Shown one piece after another: positions 1-7,114 of a stretch of 18,733 nucleotides of DNA (position 1 is its first letter; the number at the start of each line of letters is the position of its first letter). The position numbers and the translations under genes are program-made. The stretch comes from CAYQDR01 sp964416315 (GTDB lineage Bacteria > Methylomirabilota > Methylomirabilia > Rokubacteriales > DASRDR01): the NCBI GenBank assembly GCA_964416315.1, contig CAYQDR010000093.1, positions 1 through 18,733 of the forward strand, read 5' to 3'. Below the pieces are notes generated by a model. That model was not told the origin of the DNA, did not search any database, and saw nothing but the letters and a program-made list of their open reading frames with translations.

Positions 1-44
1 CGCACGTCCGGATCCGTGGAGGGGGTTACGGGTAACCGTCATCT

Positions 45-1703
45 CTACTCCGACTTCTGGCCGACCGCCGCGGGCGCGGCGGGCTCGGCCTCGATCTGTC
101 GGCTGATGCGCTCGCGCAGGAGCGCGCGCTGGACCTTGCCGGTCGGGGTCAGGGGGAGCGCCTCCACCACCTCGAGCCGCTCGGGCCACTTGAACTTGGC
201 GACGCCGGCCTCCGCGAGCAGGGCGGTGAGTGCCTCGAGCGTGGGCGCGGGCTGGCCCGGGCGGGGGACGACGAAGCAGCAGTTCCGCTCGCCCAGGCGC
301 TCGTCGGGCATCCCGATGAGCGCCGCCGTCTGGATCCGCGGATCGCGAAGGAGCACCTCCTCCACGTCCGCCGGGTGGAACTTCACGCCGCCCCGGTTGA
401 TCTGCTCCTTCCGCCGCCCCAGGATGCGGACGTCGCCGGCCTGGTCCATGCGGGCGACGTCGCCCGTCAGGAACCAGCCATCGGCCGTGAAGCTCTCCGC
501 CGTCGCGTCCGGGTTGTTCACGTACCCCTCGAAGGCGAACGGGGTCCGGATCGCCAGCTCGCCCTCGGTGCCGGGCGGGAGCGGCCGGCCCGCCTCGTCG
601 AGGATCGCCAGGGCGCAGCCGCCCGACGCGCGCCCGACCGTTTCCTCGACGATCTCGGGCGGGTCGTCGGGGCGCGTGTAGCAGCCCGCGGCCGTCTCCG
701 TCATCCCCCAGAGCATCAGCGGCGTGACGCCGAGGGTCGTCCGGAGGGCGCGCGCCAGCGTCGGGGGGCACACGCTCCCGGAGAGCATGAACAGCCGGAG
801 CGAGGCGAGGTCCGTCCGGGCGAGCTCCGGGGTCGCCAGCGCCGCCGCGTGGGGCGGCGCCCCGATGGCGATCGTCGCGCGGCCGCGCGCCGCCGCCGCG
901 GCGAAGCTCGCCGGCGAGAAGCCCTCGAGCAGCACGTGCGCCGCCCCCGCCCAGAGGGCGACCCAATAGCACATGAGCCCCCACATGTGGCTGAAGCGGG
1001 CGATGGACAGCACGCGGTCGTCGGCCGTGAAGCCGATCTCCTCGGCCACGAACCGGGCGTTGCCCATCCGCATGTTGTGGGTGTGGAGCGCCGCCTTGGG
1101 GCTCGCCGTCGTGCCGGAGGTGAAGAGAAGTAGGAACGGATCGTCGGGATGAGGCGGGTCGCCAGGCGCCGCGCCTTCGATGGCGCGGAGCTCCTCGAAG
1201 GGGACGACCCCCGGGCGCGGCTTGCACCCCACCGCCACGACGTGGCGGAGGGCCGGGAGGCGCGGGCGGAGCCCCAGCACCATCGCCTCGAAGCTGAACT
1301 CCCGGTGCGGCGGCCCCACGACCATGACCCGGCTCTCGGCGAAGGCCAGGATGTGCTCGACCTCCGCCGCCCGGTAGGCGAGATGGATCGGGTTGAAGAT
1401 CGCCCGCCGCTTGGCGAGGGCGTGGTGGAGGACCAGGAACTCCGGGACGTTCCCGAGCTGGCACGAGACCACGTCCCCCCGCCCCACCCCGAGCCGGGCC
1501 AGGCCCGACGCCACGCGCTCGCTCTCGCGGTCCAGGTCGGCGAAGCTGAGCCTCCGGTCCCCCGCGATCACCGCCGGCGCCCCCGGCCGCGCCCCGACCT
1601 GGCGGCGCAGGAGATCCGGCAGCGTCACGTCGAGCCACCACCCTCGAGCCCGGTAGGCCCGGGCCTGTTCGGGCGGAATCGGCCGGGGGACCAGCAGTGG
1701 CAT
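45..1703 (-). CDS. AMP-forming acyl-CoA synthetase (aromatic/alicyclic acid CoA ligase-like)
   Basis: A 552-residue member of the ANL superfamily, which activates a carboxylic acid as acyl-AMP and transfers it to CoA in the cytoplasm. Visible motifs are the P-loop-like LLFTSGTTASPKAALHTH (residues 192-209), LWGMTETAAG (331-340), WFLTGD (410-415), the hinge and GRRKEQINRGGVKFHPADVEEV segment (429-450), and TPTGKVQR (519-526) with catalytic Lys523. The GGVKFHPADVEE stretch is typical of the branch holding cyclohexanecarboxylate-CoA ligases and 2,3-dihydroxybenzoate-AMP ligases, but the substrate cannot be read from the sequence. Length is normal and all core motifs are intact. No clear Shine-Dalgarno precedes the ATG at 1703; the start is supported because the N-terminal block (PRPIPPxxARAYRAR.WWL) recurs in a relic at 5503-5576. 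It diverges from the toxin-antitoxin pair at 1908. Confidence 0.9.
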   Translation of the reverse strand: MPLLVPRPIPPEQARAYRARGWWLDVTLPDLLRRQVGARPGAPAVIAGDRRLSFADLDRESERVASGLARLGVGRGDVVSCQLGNVPEFLVLHHALAKRRAIFNPIHLAYRAAEVEHILAFAESRVMVVGPPHREFSFEAMVLGLRPRLPALRHVVAVGCKPRPGVVPFEELRAIEGAAPGDPPHPDDPFLLLFTSGTTASPKAALHTHNMRMGNARFVAEEIGFTADDRVLSIARFSHMWGLMCYWVALWAGAAHVLLEGFSPASFAAAAARGRATIAIGAPPHAAALATPELARTDLASLRLFMLSGSVCPPTLARALRTTLGVTPLMLWGMTETAAGCYTRPDDPPEIVEETVGRASGGCALAILDEAGRPLPPGTEGELAIRTPFAFEGYVNNPDATAESFTADGWFLTGDVARMDQAGDVRILGRRKEQINRGGVKFHPADVEEVLLRDPRIQTAALIGMPDERLGERNCCFVVPRPGQPAPTLEALTALLAEAGVAKFKWPERLEVVEALPLTPTGKVQRALLRERISRQIEAEPAAPAAVGQKSE

Positions 1704-1845
1704 CAGGCCGCGTGGGACCCTGGGATCATGACCGGATTCATCGGTGTCCGGCGGTCACCCGCACTCTTGCACACGACTGTCGGGGGGTCAAGGCGCCGGG
1801 TCATCCCTTCGGCGCTGGGTGAGCGGCCCGGAGAATGGCCAGCCC

Positions 1846-1902
1846 TTGACACCGAGCAATGAGTCGGACACAATGTAGGCACAATTGTGGGCACAGAGGA
1901 GG
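1846..1902 (+). promoter_or_regulatory. Promoter, operator-like repeats and RBS of the first toxin-antitoxin operon
   Basis: TTGACA at 1846-1851 is followed after 17 nt by CACAAT at 1869-1874, a plausible sigma-70 -35/-10 pair. CACAAT returns 11 bp later as part of a perfect 10-bp palindrome CACAATTGTG (1880-1889) that would lie at or just past the transcription start. Repeats one helical turn apart at the start site are what an autoregulating antitoxin operator would look like; that role is inferred. GAGGAGG at 1896-1902 lies 5 nt before ATG 1908 and fixes the antitoxin start there rather than at the upstream GTG at 1887, which falls inside the palindrome. Confidence 0.6.
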
Positions 1903-1907
1903 CGTCG

Positions 1908-2171
1908 ATGCGCTCGATCGGAGTCCGCGAGCTGAAGCAGCAGGCCAGCCGGGTCATCCGGCGGGTTCGGCAGCGGCGAGAGGAGGTCCAGGTCACGTAT
2001 CGGGGGCAGGTCGTGGCTCGCCTGATTCCCGTGGCGTCGGGGAGGAGGCGAACCAGCGAAGCGGCTCCGGTCTGGTCCGACCTGGATCGGCTCGCTGCCG
2101 AGATCGGCGCCCGCTGGCCGGCGCGGCGCACCGCGGCCAATGCCGTGCGAGAGGGACGGCGCGAGCTATGA
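1908..2171 (+). CDS. Phd/YefM-family antitoxin
   Basis: An 87-residue protein beginning MRSIGVRELKQQASRVIRRV, the classic N-terminal DNA-binding fold of Phd/YefM antitoxins (short strand, then a helix with ELKQ..S), followed by VQVTYRGQVVARLIPV, the usual second strand pair. The C-terminal part (about residues 45-87) is charged and rich in Arg, Trp and Ala, as expected for a toxin-binding tail. It should bind its own promoter and neutralise the PIN toxin encoded next; its stop overlaps the toxin start (ATGA, 2168-2171). The start at 1908 rests on a strong GAGGAGG Shine-Dalgarno. Confidence 0.88.
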   Translation: MRSIGVRELKQQASRVIRRVRQRREEVQVTYRGQVVARLIPVASGRRRTSEAAPVWSDLDRLAAEIGARWPARRTAANAVREGRREL

Positions 2172-2575
2172 CGGTGGTGGACGCCAGCGTCGTCGTGAGC
2201 CGTCTCGTGCCTCAAGACCCGCACCACTCGGCCAGCCGGGACTGGCTCGAGCGGCACGTTCGGGCCCACGCGCTCCTGGTCGCGCCTGTGTTGCTTCTCG
2301 TGGAGGTCGCCGGCGCCGTCTCGCGGCGAACCGGAGAGCCACGCCTCGCGGACCGGGCCGTCCGGTCCCTGCTCAGGCTGCCCGGGCTGAGGCTGATCGC
2401 GCTGGACCGTCGGCTCGGGCAGGCCGCGGCGCGGCTGGCCGGTGACCTCGGGCTGCGAGGTGCCGACGCTGTGTATGTCGCGACGGCTCATCGCTTGCGC
2501 ATTCCTCTCGTGACTTGGGACGCCGACCAGCGCGAGCGGGCCGGCCGCCTTGTCACCGTACGGACCCCGGCGTAG
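2168..2575 (+). CDS. PIN-domain ribonuclease toxin (VapC-like)
   Basis: A 135-residue PIN-domain protein, normal family length. The acidic metal-binding residues of the fold are visible: Asp5 in MTVVDASV, Glu46 in LLLVEVAGA, Asp100 in LRGADAVYVATA and Asp118/Asp120 in VTWDADQ. PIN toxins are Mg2+-dependent endoribonucleases that cleave tRNA or rRNA when the antitoxin is lost. The gene overlaps the antitoxin by 4 nt (ATGA), so the two are probably translationally coupled. The frame is open upstream to 1859, but the PIN fold starts precisely at ATG 2168, so the longer version is not used. Confidence 0.9.
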   Translation: MTVVDASVVVSRLVPQDPHHSASRDWLERHVRAHALLVAPVLLLVEVAGAVSRRTGEPRLADRAVRSLLRLPGLRLIALDRRLGQAAARLAGDLGLRGADAVYVATAHRLRIPLVTWDADQRERAGRLVTVRTPA

Positions 2576-2585
2576 CCTGGGGCGC

Positions 2586-2910
2586 CTACTCGATGGCCAG
2601 GGGAGGGGGACTCGATTGACGGTTCAGCCACTCGAGCGCCGCTTGATTTCGGCGTCATCCGGGCGGCGCACCAGGCACCGCTCGAAGCATCGGCGCGCCC
2701 GCGCATACTCCCTTGCGTTCATGTACGCGTAGCCCGGGTAGCAGAGATTTGAGCCCACACGTGCTCATCGGGAGGCAACGTCTCGGGCTGCGCTAGGGCC
2801 GGATCGAGCCAGTCCAGCGCCAGTCGAGCCGTCAGTTCCGCCGCTTCGGGGTCCATCATGACCTGGCAGTGCGCCAGCAGCGCCTGCGCGCGGCGCAGCC
2901 GGTTCACGCG
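2586..2910 (-). pseudogene. Degenerate TPR-like gene remnant
   Basis: Reading the minus strand, three frames must be joined to obtain a coherent product: a first piece with MMDPEAAELTARLALDWL (stop at 2719), a second with LCYPGYAYMNAREYARARRC followed by FERCLVRRPDDAEIK, and a third with ALEWLNRQ ending at TAG 2586-2588. The second and third pieces look like a tetratricopeptide repeat (A-Y..A...F..C L...P.D). At least two frameshifts separate them and no intact start or Shine-Dalgarno is seen, so this looks decayed rather than expressed. The TPR assignment is a pattern judgement; the parent protein is not identified. Confidence 0.4.
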
Positions 2911-2911
2911 G

Positions 2912-2973
2912 GCGTCGGGCAGGTTCCAGGGGGAGGTGGTGATGCAGCGGGCTACGCTGGATCGGTCGCGGGA
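2912..2973 (-). pseudogene. Relic of a reductive dehalogenase second Fe-S motif
   Basis: The minus strand encodes RDRSSVARCITTSPWNLPD, clearly related to RDRFNDCARCITTCPWNLPD in the intact gene at 7339-8466. At DNA level 37 of 41 bases match (2912-2952 versus 7514-7554); the next bases carry a 3-nt deletion that keeps frame and then match again at CGGTCGCGG. Two of the three cluster cysteines are lost (Cys to Val and Cys to Ser). Homology stops on both sides, so this is a short fossil, not a gene. It lies in frame just past the stop of the molybdenum hydroxylase gene ending at 2995. Confidence 0.6.
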
Positions 2974-2994
2974 GTCAGGCAGGATCGAGGCGCG

Positions 2995-5382
2995 TCAGCC
3001 GCGACGCAGCCGTCCGCTCTCCCTGGTTTCCGTCAGCGCCGCCCACAGCCGGGCCGGGGTGAGGGGGAGCTCGTTCGCCTCGACGCCGAACGGCGCCAGC
3101 GCGTCTGCCACGGCGTTGGCCAGCACCGCCGCCGGGCCGAGCGTCCCGCCCTCGCCCACGCCCCGGACCCCGGTCAGGTTCGGGGCCGGCTCCTCGATGT
3201 GGTCGAGGTCGAAGGGCGGAATCGTGGTGGCCACCGGCAGCGCGTAGTCCATGAGGGTGCCGGTCAGGAGCTGCCCCGCGGCGTCGTAGATGAGGTGCTC
3301 GAGGAGCGCCCCCCCGATGCCCTGGGCGATGGCGCCCTGCACCTGGCCCTCGACGATGAGCGGGTTGATCACGCGACCCGTGTCCTCGACGCAGACGTAG
3401 CGCCGGATCTCGAGCTGCCCTGTCTCGGGATGCACCTCGACCACGGCGGCCTGCGCCCCGGCGGCGAAGGTCCCGTGGATGGGATCGTAGAACCGCGTCG
3501 CCTCGAGGCCGGGCTCGACGTCGGACGGAAGGCGGTTGGTCTCGAGGTGGGCGACCCGAGCCACGTCGGTCAGCGTGATCGCCCGGCTCGGCGCCCCCTT
3601 CACGGAGACGTGCCCGTCGGCGACGTCGAGATCCTCGGGCGCGGCCTCCAGGAGGTGCGCGGCGATGCGCATGACCTTGTCCCGCACGGCGCGGGCGGCC
3701 CGCGTGGCGGCGCCGCCCCCGATCACCGCCTGGCGCGACGCGAACGCCCCCAGGCCGAACGGCGTGGCGTCCGTGTCGCCGAGCACGACCACCACCGAGT
3801 CCAGGGAGACGCCCAGCTCCGCGGCCACGACCTGGGCGATCGTCGTCTCCAACCCCTGGCCCTGCGACGTGACGCCAGCCAGCACCGTCACGGCCCCCGA
3901 GGGATCCATCCGCACGGTCGCGCCCTCGTGGCCGGTGCGAAAGGGCATGCGAGGCCCGGCCGAGGCGGCCTGGCCGAGGCCGGTCAGCTCGTTGTAGATG
4001 GCGAACCCGATGCCCACGTAGCGTCTCTCGTGTCGAAGCCGGGCCTGCTCGGCCCGGAACGCCCCGTAGCCGATCTTCTCGACCACCTTCTCGAAGCACG
4101 CCGGGTAGCTCGGGCTGTCGTGGACGAGCCGGGTGGGCGACGTGTAGGGCAGGTCGCCGGGGCCGATCAGGTTGACGCGCCGGATGTGCACGGGATCGAC
4201 CCCGAGCGCTCGGGCGCCCAGATCCAGCACGCGCTCCATCACGAACGTGGTGGCCGGACGCGCCACACCGCGGTAGGGACCCGCGGGCGTGGTGTTCGTC
4301 GCCACCGCGGCCACCTCGCAGCGGTAGTGCGCGAGCTTGTAGGGACCCATCAGCAAGCCGCCCGCCATGAGCGCTTCGATCCCGGCGGTCCAGGGATAGA
4401 CCGAGTACGCGCCCACGTTACAGACGATCCGGACGTTCAGGGCGAGCAGCCGACCGTCCCGGTCGAACCCGGCCCGCACGGCATAGTGGTGGTCGCGGGC
4501 GTGGGCGGCGGCCAGGAACCCCTCCCGTCGCTGCTCGACCCACTTCACGGGGCGGCCAAGGCGCATGGCCAGGAGGCACAGGACGACGTCCTCGGGATAG
4601 AGGATCGTCTTCACCCCGAACCCGCCGCCGACGTCGGGGGCGACGACCCTGACCCGGTTCTCGGGCAGGCCGAGGATCTCGGCCAGACCGTGACGAGCGA
4701 GATGGGGGATCTGGGTGCCCGACCACAGCGTGAGCTTCGCCTCGGCGGCGTTCCAGTCCGCGACGCCGCCCCGCCCCTCCAGCGGCGCCGCCGCCTGCCG
4801 GTTCGTGCGAAACGTGCGCTCGACGACCACCGCGGCCGCGGCCAGGGCCGCTTCCACGTCTCCGTGCTCGAACCGGCGCGACAGGAGCACGTTGTCCGGC
4901 GCCTCGTCGTGCACCGTCGACGCGCCGCCGCGCATGGCAAGGACGGCGTCGACCGTCGCCGGCAGGGGCTCGGAGTCGACCGCGACCAGGGCGGCGGCGT
5001 CCTCGACCGCGTAGCGATCGGTCCCGACGACGGCGGCCACCGCCTCGCCGCAGTAGCGGACCTTCGGCCAGGCCAGGACCGGCTGCTCGGTCTGGACGTA
5101 GGTCGGCAGCGCCGAGCGCGCCCGGATCCGGTGGCGCGCGACGGTCGGGTCGTCGCCCGTCACCACGGCCACGACGCCCGGCGACGACGCCGCCGCGGTC
5201 GTGTCGATGCGGAGGAGGCGGGCGTGCGCGTGGACGCTGCGCACGAAGGCGACGTGCAGCATGCGCGGCAGCTCGACGTCGCTCACGTACCGTCCCCGTC
5301 CCGTGACGAGACGCGCGTCCTCCTTCCGGGGCACGCGCGCGCCGAACGGGCTCCGGGGCCGGAGATCGTCGGGCTGACCCAT
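2995..5382 (-). CDS. Xanthine/CO dehydrogenase-family molybdopterin-binding subunit (CoxL-like)
   Basis: A 795-residue large subunit of the molybdenum hydroxylase family, which hydroxylates aldehydes, N-heterocycles, CoA thioesters or CO with water as oxygen donor. The N-terminal a/b hammerhead (about residues 12-145) is followed by two molybdopterin-binding domains. Visible motifs are DVGGGFGVK (250-258), GPYRGVARP (368-376) and GVGEGGTLGPA near the C-terminus with catalytic Glu744. The active-site loop reads PYRGVAR rather than the AYRCSFR of true form-I CO dehydrogenase, so CO is an unlikely substrate. No FAD (CoxM) or 2Fe-2S (CoxS) subunit is adjacent, which is unusual. ATG 5382 has no obvious Shine-Dalgarno and lies 19 nt after the stop of a short-chain-dehydrogenase relic, suggesting a once longer operon. 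Confidence 0.9.
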   Translation of the reverse strand: MGQPDDLRPRSPFGARVPRKEDARLVTGRGRYVSDVELPRMLHVAFVRSVHAHARLLRIDTTAAASSPGVVAVVTGDDPTVARHRIRARSALPTYVQTEQPVLAWPKVRYCGEAVAAVVGTDRYAVEDAAALVAVDSEPLPATVDAVLAMRGGASTVHDEAPDNVLLSRRFEHGDVEAALAAAAVVVERTFRTNRQAAAPLEGRGGVADWNAAEAKLTLWSGTQIPHLARHGLAEILGLPENRVRVVAPDVGGGFGVKTILYPEDVVLCLLAMRLGRPVKWVEQRREGFLAAAHARDHHYAVRAGFDRDGRLLALNVRIVCNVGAYSVYPWTAGIEALMAGGLLMGPYKLAHYRCEVAAVATNTTPAGPYRGVARPATTFVMERVLDLGARALGVDPVHIRRVNLIGPGDLPYTSPTRLVHDSPSYPACFEKVVEKIGYGAFRAEQARLRHERRYVGIGFAIYNELTGLGQAASAGPRMPFRTGHEGATVRMDPSGAVTVLAGVTSQGQGLETTIAQVVAAELGVSLDSVVVVLGDTDATPFGLGAFASRQAVIGGGAATRAARAVRDKVMRIAAHLLEAAPEDLDVADGHVSVKGAPSRAITLTDVARVAHLETNRLPSDVEPGLEATRFYDPIHGTFAAGAQAAVVEVHPETGQLEIRRYVCVEDTGRVINPLIVEGQVQGAIAQGIGGALLEHLIYDAAGQLLTGTLMDYALPVATTIPPFDLDHIEEPAPNLTGVRGVGEGGTLGPAAVLANAVADALAPFGVEANELPLTPARLWAALTETRESGRLRRG

Positions 5383-5401
5383 CAGCGCCGGCGCCCGTGC
5401 C

Positions 5402-5576
5402 TCACGCCATGGCGTGGCCGCCGCTCAACGAGATCACCTGGCCGGTGATCCGGGGCGAACGCGGCGAGGCGAGGGGGAGGACCATCGGCACGCACGATGG
5501 CCTCGAGCCACCACTCCAGGGCCCGGTAGGCCCGGGCCTCGGCGGGCGGAATCGGTCTCTGAACGACGAGAGGCAC
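5402..5576 (-). pseudogene. Fused relic: CoA-ligase N-terminus joined to short-chain dehydrogenase C-terminus
   Basis: From GTG 5576 the minus strand reads VPLVVQRPIPPAEARAYRAL then EWWLEAIVRADG, matching the N-terminus of the synthetase at 45-1703 (PLLVPRPIPPEQARAYRARGWWL). DNA identity is 46 of 53 bases (5503-5555 versus 1630-1682, read on plus). The frame then shifts and reads LPLASPRSPRITGQVISLSG with a short tail and TGA 5402-5404; ITGQVISL.GG is the C-terminal signature of short-chain dehydrogenases/reductases. Everything between the two gene ends has been deleted. This accounts for most of the 374-nt gap before the hydroxylase gene. Confidence 0.65.
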
Positions 5577-5720
5577 GAGGCGGAGGCTGCCTCCTTCAAG
5601 CGTCGCCGGCGGCTTCCCTTTTACTCGATACCAGGGGGATCGTCCAGCCCTCTGCGGCCCCGCGCGGGAGGAGCACTGCGGTCCGCCGGCGTCCAGGGGC
5701 TCAAGGCGCCGGCCAGGGCG

Positions 5721-5756
5721 TTGACATCGATATGATCGACCCGTATGATTTGATGC
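5721..5756 (+). promoter_or_regulatory. Near-consensus sigma-70 promoter giving a leaderless transcript
   Basis: TTGACA (5721-5726), a 17-nt spacer, then TATGAT (5744-5749). A start site 7-8 nt past the -10 falls at about 5756-5757, exactly on the ATG at 5757, and no Shine-Dalgarno lies between. A second TATGAT at 5731-5736, 13 bp upstream of the -10, makes a TATGATC/TATGATT direct repeat that could be an antitoxin operator. The promoter match is seen directly; leaderless translation and the operator are inferred. Confidence 0.65.
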
Positions 5757-6017
5757 ATGAGGCGGACCACGATCAACCTGCCCGAGGACCTCCTGCGGCA
5801 GATCAAGAAGCTCGCGGTGGAGTCGCGCACCACGGTGACGGCCGTCATCGAAGACGCCCTCCGCGCGGCGCTCGCGAGGCGCAGGCGGACGCCACGGCCC
5901 GAGCGTGTGGAGCTCACCACTTTCGGGACCGCGGGCCTCCAACCCGGCGTCGATCTCGATGACAGCGCGGTCCTCCTCGACCTGACGGTGCCGCCCGGTG
6001 TTTCTGATCGACGTTAA
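5757..6017 (+). CDS. Ribbon-helix-helix antitoxin (VapB-like)
   Basis: An 86-residue protein starting MRRTTINLPEDLLRQIKKLA, a textbook ribbon-helix-helix N-terminus: TTINLPEDL strand, helix 1, then SRTTVTAVIEDALRAAL as helix 2 (about residues 24-41). RHH antitoxins dimerise on operator DNA and mask a PIN toxin with their C-terminal tail, here residues 45-86. The next gene is a PIN toxin that overlaps it by 20 nt. The start is taken as ATG 5757 because the RHH fold begins there, although the predicted transcription start coincides with it. Confidence 0.88.
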   Translation: MRRTTINLPEDLLRQIKKLAVESRTTVTAVIEDALRAALARRRRTPRPERVELTTFGTAGLQPGVDLDDSAVLLDLTVPPGVSDRR

Positions 6018-6426
6018 CGTCTTCGTCTACGCCCACCGGTCCGACGCACCCGGGCACTCGCGCTATCGCGACTGGCTGAGCGAGGTCATTCACTCCGACG
6101 CAGCCTACGGGATGTCGGACCTCGTTCTCAGCGGGTTCCTGAGGGTTGTCACGCACCCGCGTGTCTTCCGCGACCCCACGCCGCTCGAGGCGGCGCTGGC
6201 GTTCGCCGCGGAGGTCCGGGACCGTCCGAACAGCGTCCCGGTGTCGCCGGGTGAGCGGCACTGGGAGATCTTCACGCGCCTGTGCCGCGAGGCCGGCGTC
6301 AAGGGCAGCCTGATCCCCGACGCGTACCTGGCCGCCCTCGCGATCGAGTCCGGGACCGAGTGGGTCACTACTGACCGGGACTACGCCCGGTTCCCGGGCC
6401 TGCGCTGGCGGCACCCCCTCGGCTGA
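5998..6426 (+). CDS. PIN-domain ribonuclease toxin (VapC-like)
   Basis: A 142-residue PIN toxin with a GTG start (GTG TTT CTG ATC GAC). Catalytic acids are Asp5 in MFLIDVNV, Asp41 in the position usually occupied by Glu, Asp108 in GSLIPDAYLAALA, and Asp126/Asp128 in TTDRDYARF. The C-terminal TTDRDYARFPGLRWRHPL block is typical of the actinobacterial/soil VapC subgroup. It overlaps the antitoxin by 20 nt in another frame. It is not closely similar to the toxin at 2168-2575, so the two pairs are independent modules rather than a duplication. Expected role: growth inhibition by RNA cleavage. Confidence 0.92.
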   Translation: MFLIDVNVFVYAHRSDAPGHSRYRDWLSEVIHSDAAYGMSDLVLSGFLRVVTHPRVFRDPTPLEAALAFAAEVRDRPNSVPVSPGERHWEIFTRLCREAGVKGSLIPDAYLAALAIESGTEWVTTDRDYARFPGLRWRHPLG

Positions 6427-6516
6427 CCGACGCCGGCGGCAGGCGCAGGACGGCGAGCCGACTCCTGAACAATCCGCCCCCGGTCGACCCCCGACGGCCG
6501 AGCGGAGCCACGTTCG

Positions 6517-6528
6517 GCCCATATGGGC
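6517..6528. other. 12-bp palindrome between convergent genes
   Basis: GCCCATATGGGC is a perfect palindrome in the 101-nt gap between the toxin stop (6426) and the convergent exported-protein stop (6528-6530). It could contribute to transcript ends from both sides but has no T-run. Nothing else recognisable lies in this gap. Confidence 0.3.
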
Positions 6529-7085
6529 TAGCGTGGCGGCCTGACCGCGTCCCGGATCTTCCGGAACTGGGGCAGGGCCTTGGGCATGTCCGCCTGCTTC
6601 GTGGCGCAGGTCATCATGGTGCGCCCCTTTGGGGTCTCGACGAGGGAGATGTAGATGCGTACCTCCTGGGCGCCCGGGCCCGCCTTGGGACGCCCCTGGA
6701 GCTCGACGCCGCTGATGCCCGAAGCCTGGAACGGAACCGGCTCGTCGAGCGCGAATGCGAGCTGGAAGCCCGCCTTCATGCGCGCCATCCATTCGGGTTT
6801 GACGATCCCCGCGTTGATGTCGTCCTGGCTGAGGCGCGCGTTCTGCGGCGCATGCTTGTAGGCGACGGTGCACAGACTCCCATCCACGTTGGCGCCGTGC
6901 GGCGTGCCTGTCGTGGACTTGATGTTGATCACCGCATCGTGTCGGGGATGCTGCCCCGTGGAGGCGACGAAGGGCGGCGGCGGGTCGACGGCGAGGCCGG
7001 TCGTCTCGTCGGTGAGCGCAAGAGCCGGGGACGAAAGGTGCGCGGTCACGGTGCAGGCGAGGCCGAGCGCCGCGCGAGAATTCAT
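6528..7085 (-). CDS. Exported hypothetical protein
   Basis: A 185-residue protein with a likely Sec signal peptide: the first 24 residues run MNSRAALGLACTVTAHLSSP then ALA, a probable cleavage site. The start at ATG 7085 is chosen because AGGAGG (plus-strand 7092-7097) sits 6 nt upstream; the frame remains open 33 nt further up but without such a site. The mature part holds two cysteines (in SLCTVAY and MMTCATK) that could form a disulfide, a Pro-rich segment early on, and a C-terminal half with alternating strands (EVRIYISLVE, RTMMTCATK). No family is recognised. It stands alone, convergent with the toxin-antitoxin pair and just downstream of a methyltransferase relic on the same strand. Confidence 0.75.
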   Translation of the reverse strand: MNSRAALGLACTVTAHLSSPALALTDETTGLAVDPPPPFVASTGQHPRHDAVINIKSTTGTPHGANVDGSLCTVAYKHAPQNARLSQDDINAGIVKPEWMARMKAGFQLAFALDEPVPFQASGISGVELQGRPKAGPGAQEVRIYISLVETPKGRTMMTCATKQADMPKALPQFRKIRDAVRPPR

Positions 7086-7114
7086 GAGGTTCCTCCTGTC
7101 CGCTCGGAGTGATC

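Noticed and set aside
1859..2167. N-terminal extension of the first PIN toxin
   Set aside because: It overlaps the antitoxin in another frame; the PIN fold and the ATGA junction place the start at 2168.
2995..2997. TGA at the end of the molybdenum hydroxylase as another selenocysteine codon
   Set aside because: The protein already has its normal C-terminus, and the following in-frame residues are a dehalogenase relic, not hydroxylase sequence.
2869..5448. 859-codon open frame on the plus strand
   Set aside because: It is antisense to the well-supported hydroxylase gene and has an Arg/Gly/His-rich low-complexity product typical of high-GC shadow frames.
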